A stretch of 11,954 nt of DNA from G020354085 sp964482055 (GTDB lineage: Bacteria > Pseudomonadota > Gammaproteobacteria > Acidiferrobacterales > Sulfurifustaceae): positions 1-11,954 of the forward strand of contig CAYZVX010000077.1 in assembly GCA_964482055.1 (NCBI GenBank). The letters run 5' to 3'. Both the position numbers and the translations under genes were made by a program. This document shows, one piece after another, positions 7,524-11,954 of this stretch. The stretch's first letter is position 1. Each line of letters begins with the position of its first letter. The notes beneath the pieces were generated by a model. That model saw only the letters and a program-made list of their open reading frames with translations, ran no database searches and was not told the origin of the DNA.

Positions 7524-8459
7524 TCAGCGCTGCGCGGCCTTCTTGAGGATTTCGGCCTTCACCTGGTCATCGACCAGCGCCATCTTCTTGCCAGCCACGT
7601 CCATGCCCGATTCCGGGAACGAGGCGTCGTAGCGGTCGACCTTGGAGCCGCCGTAGCCGCGGATCATTTCCGGGGAGACGCCCGGGGCTTTGTGCACGTG
7701 GTTGAACGCATCCTTCAGCTTCTGCTGCGTGGCCGCGGGCAGGGCGGTGGACATGGCCAGCGGCGGCTGCGGGATCGGATCGCTCTTGGCCAGCACGCGT
7801 ACCTTCTTCGGGTCGATCGCGCCCTGCTTGACGGCCTTTTCGAACGAGTCGAAGGAGGCGCCGCTCAGGTCGGCCTTGCCCTCGGCGACCGCCTTGAGCG
7901 AATTGGCGTGGCTGCCGGTAATCACCACCTGCTTCATGTCGCGCGCCGGGTGGACTCCGGCGTCCATCAGCATCGCCACCGGGTAGAGGAAGCTCGAGGT
8001 CGAATTCACATCCCCGAGCGCGAGGCGCGCGCCCTTGACGTCCTTTAGGCTCTGGTACGGTGCATCGACACGCGCGAACAGGCCCGAGTAGTAGACCGTT
8101 TCGCCCTTGTGCACGGCGACCGCGAGCAGCTTGGCGCAGCCTTTGTCGCGCACCGGGATGTAGCTGGCCGGGCCGAAGAACGCGATCTCGGTCTGCTTGG
8201 CGCAGATCGCTTCCATGACCGCGCCATAACTCTGGCCGACCTTGATGTCGAACTTGAGGCCGGTGGTGCGCGATACGGCATTGAAGATCGGTGTGAAGTC
8301 GGCCTTGGTGCCGTCCTCGGTGCCGCCGTCGGCGGGGACCAGCATCACGCGCAAGGGGTGGGCCTTGCTGCCGTCGCGCACGGAATCGGCATTGGCGGGC
8401 AGGCCGCCGGCGGTGACGGCGGCGAGCAAAGCGGTAAGGATAAGTTTCTTGGTGAGCAT
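7524..8459 (-). CDS. phnD: PhnD, periplasmic phosphonate-binding protein
   Basis: PhnD captures phosphonates in the periplasm and delivers them to PhnE/PhnC. The 311-residue protein begins with a classic signal peptide (two lysines, hydrophobic core 6-20) and a likely cleavage after ANA at residue 24. The mature part has the PhnD/phosphite-binding family blocks: FGPASYIPVRDKG, GDVNSTSSFLYP (the S-T helix start that contacts phosphonate in E. coli PhnD), TGSHANSLKAVAEGKADLSGASFDS and the C-terminal PALP-type helices. It ends DDQVKAEILKKAAQR. The ATG at 8459 has GCAGGAG seven bases upstream, the best ribosome binding site in the phn series, as expected for an abundant binding protein. It lies 41 bp after phnF with no terminator visible. 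Other members of the family bind phosphite, but the operon points to organophosphonates. Confidence 0.95.
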   Translation of the reverse strand: MLTKKLILTALLAAVTAGGLPANADSVRDGSKAHPLRVMLVPADGGTEDGTKADFTPIFNAVSRTTGLKFDIKVGQSYGAVMEAICAKQTEIAFFGPASYIPVRDKGCAKLLAVAVHKGETVYYSGLFARVDAPYQSLKDVKGARLALGDVNSTSSFLYPVAMLMDAGVHPARDMKQVVITGSHANSLKAVAEGKADLSGASFDSFEKAVKQGAIDPKKVRVLAKSDPIPQPPLAMSTALPAATQQKLKDAFNHVHKAPGVSPEMIRGYGGSKVDRYDASFPESGMDVAGKKMALVDDQVKAEILKKAAQR

Positions 8460-8500
8460 GGGTGTGCTCCTGCGGGTTGGTTGCTGGGATTGAGCAGGCT

Positions 8501-9229
8501 TCAGGGATTGATGTGCAGCTGCACGCGATCGGCACGAAAGCGCGTGACGGCGTACTCCACCGGCCGCGCATCGGCCACGTTGACGTTGACGCTTTTCACG
8601 CGCAGCACCGGCTGAGTCGCTGGCATGCCGAGCAGCCGGCCGTCCTCGCCCTGCGGGGAAATCGCCGTCACCAGGCTTTCCGTGCGCCGCAGGCGCAGCC
8701 CCAGGCGCGTCTGCAAGAACTCGTGCAGCGATCCACCCGTGTAGTCGTCCAGCAGCGCGCCCACCTGCGCCTGCGGCAGGAAGTGCGAGATGAGGCAAAA
8801 CGGCCGTTCCTCGACCGAGCGCAGGGTCTCCAGCCAGACCACCGGTGCCCCGGGCGCGAGCGCCAGGAGCTGTGCGACACCGCCGTGTGCCGGGATCAGG
8901 AGCTTGCGCAGCACCTTGCTCGCGGTGGACTTGCCCAGGCCCTCGAGTGTTTCGGTGAAGCGCGTCGCGCGGCCTACCGGGTAGTCGAGCGGTCGGTCGA
9001 CGACGAAGGTGCCGCGACCGTGACGGCGTTCCAGCAGTCCCTCGGCAATCAGTGCTTCGACGGCGTGCCGTACAGTGTGACGGTTGACCGCGAAGCGTTG
9101 CGCCAGTTGCTGCTCCGACGGCAGGCAATCGCCCGGCCGGTGCAACTCGGCGATCTCGCGGCGCAGTGCCCGACAAATCTGGCTGTACAGGGCCTCGCCG
9201 CCGTGGCGATTGAGAACGAGCAAGCTCAT
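8501..9229 (-). CDS. phnF: PhnF, GntR/HutC-family transcriptional regulator
   Basis: A 242-residue regulator with an N-terminal winged helix-turn-helix (about 10-77; the segment LPSEQQLAQRFAVNRHTVRHAVEALIAEGLLERR is spread over 36-70, ending GRGTFVV) and a C-terminal UTRA ligand-binding domain (about 95-240). Family members sense small metabolites; PhnF of Mycobacterium smegmatis represses phosphonate transport genes, and the ligand of proteobacterial PhnF is not settled. Being the first gene of the phn series suggests it controls its own operon. Its ATG at 9229 has only a weak Shine-Dalgarno (GGGA about 8 bases upstream), and an operator-like octamer overlaps the start codon. Upstream lies a candidate Pho box. 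The name follows context plus family; other HutC-type regulators look alike. Confidence 0.9.
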   Translation of the reverse strand: MSLLVLNRHGGEALYSQICRALRREIAELHRPGDCLPSEQQLAQRFAVNRHTVRHAVEALIAEGLLERRHGRGTFVVDRPLDYPVGRATRFTETLEGLGKSTASKVLRKLLIPAHGGVAQLLALAPGAPVVWLETLRSVEERPFCLISHFLPQAQVGALLDDYTGGSLHEFLQTRLGLRLRRTESLVTAISPQGEDGRLLGMPATQPVLRVKSVNVNVADARPVEYAVTRFRADRVQLHINP

Positions 9230-9235
9230 CTAGAC
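9228..9235 (-). promoter_or_regulatory. Candidate PhnF operator overlapping the phnF start
   Basis: The coding strand reads GTCTAGAT, one base off the HutC-subfamily operator core GTMTAKAC (M = A/C, K = G/T) as I recall it. It covers the last six bases before the phnF ATG and the first two of the codon. A repressor bound here would block initiation or early elongation, fitting autoregulation. Based on one short match only. Confidence 0.35.
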
Positions 9236-9259
9236 GTCCCGATGATTGAGCGCGTCGCC

Positions 9260-9315
9260 ACGTTAGCCCCCCTGGATGACCGCGGCGTGACCGCGGCAAG
9301 AAACTTTGGTGAACG
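9260..9315 (-). promoter_or_regulatory. phnF promoter with candidate Pho box
   Basis: On the minus strand four heptamers lie on an 11-bp period: CGTTCAC (9309-9315), GTTTCTT (9298-9304), CGGTCAC (9287-9293) and CGGTCAT (9276-9282). The Pho-box half-site is CTGTCAT with 4-bp spacers, so the matches are 4, 4, 5 and 6 of 7. Ten bases after the last repeat comes TAACGT (9260-9265), a weak -10 at the spacing seen in PhoB-activated promoters. That would start transcription near 9253, about 24 bases before phnF. There is no good -35, again as expected for PhoB dependence. High local G+C makes some of the match expected by chance. Confidence 0.55.
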
Positions 9316-9331
9316 CGGCGCGGCGGACCGG

Positions 9332-9796
9332 TCAGCCGCTGGCTCCCTCGGGTGGGTAGCGCGTGGTGACGATGCGCAGAACCACGAGCGAGACGATCAC
9401 GCCCATGCCGAGCAGCACCTTCTCCGGCGCGTACTCCTTGAACCACAGCCCGATCAACTCGCCGATCAGCACCACCAGCGCCGTGTCGAGGATGAAGGTG
9501 ACGCGCACGCGCCCGAGCTTGAGATAGGACTGCAGCGTGCGAATGACCTCGAGCAGCGCGAGCAGGATCAGGCTGTCGACGATGGCGTGTTCGGCGGCCT
9601 TGGCCCAGCCGCCGGTGAGCGCCGCCGGTAGCTCGCGCACCATGCCGTACACCCCGGTGAGCATCCACAGGCACAGCGCGACGATGGTCGCGCCGGTGAG
9701 GAAGCGCACCAGCCCGAGGTAGATGCGATCGGCAACCGCCGCCCACGCACCGGCGCTGTCGAAATCGTCTGCCGCCGTGACGTTGCTCGCGCCCAT
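9332..9796 (-). CDS. PsiE-family membrane protein (phosphate-starvation-inducible E)
   Basis: A 154-residue inner-membrane protein with about four membrane segments (31-51, 71-86, 98-118, 125-144). The central block EHAIVDSLILLALLEVIRTL followed by YLKLGRVRVTFILDTALVVLIGELI has the family pattern of PsiE-type proteins: a conserved E-H before the second helix, L-E-x-I-R, and the D-T-A helix. E. coli psiE is induced by phosphate starvation through PhoB; its biochemical function is unknown. The ATG at 9796 has GGAGG six bases upstream, inside a possible hairpin. It lies between olsBA and phnF in the same direction, with no terminator visible on either side, so read-through from olsBA and into phnF is possible. 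I assign the family from pattern recall, not a database search. Confidence 0.75.
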   Translation of the reverse strand: MGASNVTAADDFDSAGAWAAVADRIYLGLVRFLTGATIVALCLWMLTGVYGMVRELPAALTGGWAKAAEHAIVDSLILLALLEVIRTLQSYLKLGRVRVTFILDTALVVLIGELIGLWFKEYAPEKVLLGMGVIVSLVVLRIVTTRYPPEGASG

Positions 9797-9804
9797 GGGG
9801 TGCC

Positions 9805-9830
9805 TCCGCGACTTGCTTCGCTTGCGCGGA
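9805..9830 (-). promoter_or_regulatory. Hairpin overlapping the PsiE-type gene's ribosome binding site
   Basis: On the coding strand TCCGCG and CGCGGA form a perfect 6-bp GC-rich stem around a 14-base loop; one U-G pair can extend it. The right arm contains the first bases of the Shine-Dalgarno CGGAGG, so folding would reduce access. No T-run follows, so it is not an intrinsic terminator for olsA. Function is inferred from position only. Confidence 0.3.
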
Positions 9831-9858
9831 ACATTAGCGTGCGCTCATGAACCCGAAG

Positions 9859-10686
9859 TTACCCGACGGTGACGTCGGATTGGCGCGGCTCGCTGTCGTG
9901 TGTCCCTTCCAGGCCGAGCGCCTGCGCCACCTGGGTGCGGGACTGCTCGGCGAGCGCACGGCGCGCACGACCAACGGCAACGAGCGGCGCGCAAAAATGC
10001 AGTTGCGCGACCAGGCGTTCCTCGCCAAGCAGCCTCCACAGGTGCGTGATGAGGTCCGTGTCCCCGACAAAGGGCACCGCCGGATGTGCGGCGCGCGCAT
10101 CGTGCGCGCACGGATAAGACAGGGCCACCGCCTGCACTGGTGCACGCGTGCGCACCGCGGCCTGGAACAGACGCGCATGGAAGCGCCGCACGTTGCCCCC
10201 GTCGGTTGTGGTGCCTTCCGGAAAGATGATCGCGGCGCGTCCCTGATGCAGCGTCCAGGTGAGGTGATCGGCGGCCAGTGTCACGGTGTCGCGCGCCCCG
10301 CGCGCGAGGAAGATCGTGCCGGCGCGCGCGGCAAGGCCCCCCACGATCGGCCAAGTGCGTACCTCCTGTTTGGAGACGAAGCCGGCCTCGAGCAGCGCGC
10401 CCAGCACCGGGATGTCGAGCCAGGAGATGTGATTGGCGGCGATGAGCGCCCCGTGTACAGGGGCGGCGCCGCTGACGCGCAGCTCGACGTTGAGAATGTG
10501 CAGGAGGTGGCGCATCCACCAGCGCACGAGCCGCCGGCGCCGCGCACCGTCGCGATCGAACCCGCTGAGCCGCAGGGCCGCGAACCCGAGGTAGGCGATC
10601 CACACCCCATTGGTGACATGCAGCCCGACGCGCAGCGCGCGCAGCGCGCGCACCAGCTCCCGCACCAGGGCGGGGCGCTGCCTCAT
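9859..10686 (-). CDS. olsA: OlsA-type lyso-ornithine lipid O-acyltransferase (PlsC family)
   Basis: A 275-residue 1-acylglycerol-3-phosphate acyltransferase-family protein. With OlsB it would complete ornithine lipid synthesis by adding the second fatty acid to the hydroxyl of lyso-ornithine lipid at the inner membrane. The acyltransferase blocks are present: NHISWLD (85-91, the H-x4-D pair H86/D91), FVSKQEVRTWPIVG (103-116), FPEGTTTDG (155-163) and APVQAVAL (182-189). A hydrophobic segment at about 22-41 probably anchors it. The ATG at 10686 overlaps the olsB stop (ATGA), a strong sign that the two act together. PlsC-type enzymes are hard to tell apart by sequence; the OlsA call rests on the OlsB partner. 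The alternative is phosphatidic acid synthesis. The C-terminal 30 residues are polar and variable. Confidence 0.78.
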   Translation of the reverse strand: MRQRPALVRELVRALRALRVGLHVTNGVWIAYLGFAALRLSGFDRDGARRRRLVRWWMRHLLHILNVELRVSGAAPVHGALIAANHISWLDIPVLGALLEAGFVSKQEVRTWPIVGGLAARAGTIFLARGARDTVTLAADHLTWTLHQGRAAIIFPEGTTTDGGNVRRFHARLFQAAVRTRAPVQAVALSYPCAHDARAAHPAVPFVGDTDLITHLWRLLGEERLVAQLHFCAPLVAVGRARRALAEQSRTQVAQALGLEGTHDSEPRQSDVTVG

Positions 10687-11444
10687 GCGCGCTGCACGAA
10701 GTGGCGCACGTAGCGCTCGTTGACGTTTTCGGCGCGCAACAGGATGAACAAGTCAGCCACGTTGAAGTGCGGATCCCAGGCCGGCGCGCCGCAGATCTTG
10801 GCGCCGGCGCGCAGGTAGCCCTTGATCAGGGCCGGCACCGGCGGCTTGTCCTCGCCGTCGGTCAGGTTAATCTGCGGCAGCGGCACGCGCGGGAAGACGC
10901 GCCACGCCTCGGGCGCGAGGTGCTGTCGGGCGAGGCGCTCATAGATAAGAGTAGCCTCGCGCGTGCCGGTGCGCAGCGCGATGCTGGCGCAACCCATCAG
11001 GTAGTCGATGCGGTTCATCACCATGAAACGCGCCAGCCCCGACCACAGCAACGCGATGGTGGCGCCGCTGCGATAGTCCGGGTGCACGCAGGTGCGGCCC
11101 ACCTCCATGAAGCGTCCCGGGATGGCGAGGATGCGCGTCAGGTCGAACTCCGACTGCGAGTAATAGCCGCCGGCGCGCGCCGCCTGGGTGTCGGTCAGGA
11201 TGCGGTAGCAGCCGACCACGGCGTCGCCGTCCTTCACCAGCAGGTGCTGGCAGAACGGATCATAGTGATCGGCTTCGATGCCGGGCTCGGCGCAGTGCAG
11301 GCGTGCGCCCATCTCCTCGACGAACACCTGATAGCGCAGACGTTGCGCGGCGCGCACCTCCTGCTCGCTCGAGGCGAGTTTCACGTGCAGGCGCGGCGAC
11401 GCCGGCACCTGTAACAGGTTCACCAGTTGCGCGGACAAGGACAT
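10683..11444 (-). CDS. olsB: OlsB-type L-ornithine N-acyltransferase
   Basis: OlsB transfers a 3-hydroxyacyl group from acyl carrier protein to the alpha-amino group of ornithine, the committed step to ornithine lipids, which contain no phosphorus. The 253-residue protein is in the GNAT-like family once labelled hemolysin-related. Visible blocks are LRYQVFVEEMGA (36-47), DHYDPFCQHLLV (59-70), VVGCYRIL (76-83), GGYYSQSEFDL (92-102), EVGRTCVHPDYRSG (114-127), and the C-terminal LIKGYLRAGAKICGAPAWDPHFNVAD region (206-231), which is characteristic of OlsB rather than other GNAT proteins. The ATG at 11444 has GGGAG five bases upstream. It is the first gene of the olsB-olsA pair, with a leader of about 120 bases from the predicted promoter. 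In several bacteria olsB is induced by phosphate limitation through PhoB. Confidence 0.83.
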   Translation of the reverse strand: MSLSAQLVNLLQVPASPRLHVKLASSEQEVRAAQRLRYQVFVEEMGARLHCAEPGIEADHYDPFCQHLLVKDGDAVVGCYRILTDTQAARAGGYYSQSEFDLTRILAIPGRFMEVGRTCVHPDYRSGATIALLWSGLARFMVMNRIDYLMGCASIALRTGTREATLIYERLARQHLAPEAWRVFPRVPLPQINLTDGEDKPPVPALIKGYLRAGAKICGAPAWDPHFNVADLFILLRAENVNERYVRHFVQRA

Positions 11445-11573
11445 GCGGGCTCCCTCGTTATGGATGATGTCGTAAGCTTGCCCGCAGTCGATGAAATGGA
11501 CGTTGCGATCGCGTGACGATTCGAAGAGGCGCGCTTATCGTCTTTGCGGCAGCAGACTCGAGGCTAGGGCGCA

Positions 11574-11587
11574 TTGATAATGATCAA
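11574..11587. repeat. Short palindrome over the olsB -10 region
   Basis: TTGAT, 4 bases, ATCAA: a perfect 5-bp inverted repeat that covers the predicted olsB -10. The plus strand includes GATAATGAT, identical to the first half of the Fur box consensus, but the second half does not match. It may be a regulator site or chance. Confidence 0.25.
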
Positions 11588-11602
11588 GCCCCGGGCTGTC
11601 AC
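11574..11602 (-). promoter_or_regulatory. Candidate sigma-70 promoter for olsB-olsA
   Basis: On the minus strand GTGACA (11597-11602, 5 of 6 to TTGACA) and TATCAA (11574-11579, 4 of 6 to TATAAT) are 17 bp apart, placing transcription start near 11567 and leaving a leader of about 120 bases. The -35 lies within the CTGTCAC half-site of the Pho box on the other strand. PhoB bound there could activate, or block, this promoter. Confidence 0.45.
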
Positions 11603-11624
11603 AGGTCTGTCAAACAAATTTCAC
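11596..11624 (+). promoter_or_regulatory. Pho box (PhoB binding site) in the divergent region
   Basis: CTGTCAC (11596-11602), AGGT, CTGTCAA (11607-11613), ACAA, ATTTCAC (11618-11624): direct repeats with an exact 11-bp period. The first two each match the PhoB half-site CTGTCAT at 6 of 7 positions, and the third at 4 of 7. The orientation is toward the rightward DUF5132 gene. If a fourth degenerate unit is counted (11629-11635), the -10-like TATTTT at 11647-11652 lies 11 bp after it, but no good -10 lies 10-11 bp after the second unit. The site also overlaps the predicted olsB -35. The rest of 11445-11730 shows no gene or terminator. Confidence 0.75.
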
Positions 11625-11730
11625 ACGGAACTGCGGGCAGTTGTTGTATTTTTTTCATTCTTCCGCGCGATCCGCCGGCGCTTGATGGCGCAGCGGCAGG
11701 CCGGGAGACAATCGACCGGGAGCGATGACA

Positions 11731-11954
11731 ATGGCCGTGGAAGACATCTTCAAGAGCAATATCGCCATGGGGCTCGCCGTCGGTATGGCGGCGGCGGTGC
11801 TGATCCCGCTCGCCTTGCCGGTGCTGGCGCGCGCCTCCAAGCCGTTTGCCAAGGCCGTGATCAAGAGCGGCCTGATCGTGTATGAGAAGGGACGCGAGGC
11901 GATTGCCGAGGTGACCGAGGTGGTCGAGGACGTGGTCGCCGAGGCCAAGGCCGA
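11731..11954 (+). CDS. DUF5132-type small membrane-anchored protein (C-terminus beyond the window)
   Basis: The only rightward gene; 74 complete codons are visible and the frame is open at the edge. It starts MAVEDIFKSN, followed by a hydrophobic segment (about 13-32, IAMGLAVGMAAAVLIPLALP), then ASKPFAKAVIKSGLIVYEKGREAIAEV and an acidic helical tail. This layout resembles DUF5132 proteins as I recall them, whose function is unknown; some sit near metal-transport P-type ATPase genes. The ATG at 11731 is preferred because GGGAG lies 8 bases upstream; an in-frame ATG at 11725 would leave only 2-3 bases. A Pho box lies about 110 bp upstream in the right orientation. Family assignment is from pattern recall; whether the protein continues into another domain cannot be seen. 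Confidence 0.65.
   Translation, partial: MAVEDIFKSNIAMGLAVGMAAAVLIPLALPVLARASKPFAKAVIKSGLIVYEKGREAIAEVTEVVEDVVAEAKA

Noticed and set aside
9281..9296. Two CCGCGG palindromes upstream of phnF as a regulator site.
   Set aside because: They are better explained as part of the 11-bp direct repeats; CCGCGG is common in such G+C-rich DNA.
11618..11630. Sequence TTTCACACGGAA resembling the lac leader found in cloning vectors.
   Set aside because: The match is short, breaks off on both sides, and TTTCAC is explained as the third Pho-box repeat. No other vector sequence is present.
11649..11655. Run of seven T bases as a possible intrinsic terminator.
   Set aside because: No stem of useful strength precedes it and no gene ends nearby on the plus strand; it lies in a promoter region.
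1..11954. tRNA or rRNA genes, CRISPR arrays, insertion sequences, phage attachment sites or a defence system.
   Set aside because: No cloverleaf-like sequence, spaced repeats, transposase motifs or terminal inverted repeats were seen; nearly all the window is accounted for by the listed genes.

Overview
The window is G+C-rich proteobacterial DNA dominated by one long leftward (minus-strand) gene series. Its phn gene content, the OlsB/OlsA pair and the PsiE-type membrane protein suggest a gammaproteobacterium or a related high-GC proteobacterium. I cannot name the genus from the sequence.

Layout, read in the direction of transcription from right to left. An incomplete DUF5132-type gene at the right edge (11731 to end, plus strand) diverges from a two-gene ornithine-lipid operon, olsB-olsA (11444 to 9859). 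Next come a PsiE-type membrane protein (9796-9332) and then the C-P lyase locus in the order phnF, D, C, E, G, H, I, J, K, L, M (9229 to the left edge, where phnM is cut). There are no RNA genes, mobile elements or CRISPR arrays. Almost every base is coding. The only sizeable non-coding stretches are 11445-11730 (divergent promoters) and 9230-9331 (phnF promoter).

How it works together: PhnD, PhnC and PhnE import phosphonates. PhnG, H, I and L (with M) build and process ribosyl-phosphonate intermediates on the PhnGHIJK core. PhnJ is the radical SAM enzyme that cuts the C-P bond, and PhnF is the likely local repressor. PhnN, PhnO and PhnP, which usually complete the pathway, are not in the window and may lie beyond the left edge. 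OlsB and OlsA make ornithine lipids, phosphorus-free membrane lipids that replace phospholipids in phosphate-starved cells. PsiE-type proteins are known from phosphate starvation.

Both main intergenic regions carry direct repeats with the 11-bp period of PhoB boxes. The clearest is at 11596-11613 (CTGTCAC, 4 bp, CTGTCAA), facing the DUF5132 gene and overlapping the predicted olsB -35 element. A more degenerate one at 9276-9315 lies upstream of phnF, with a -10-like element at the expected distance. My reading is a compact phosphate-starvation island that combines phosphonate scavenging with phosphorus-sparing lipid remodelling, and that makes the DUF5132 gene a candidate new Pho-regulon member. 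The phn genes themselves are a known system. The less usual points are the four-cysteine insertion in PhnK, the long periplasmic segment in PhnE, and the regulatory sites.
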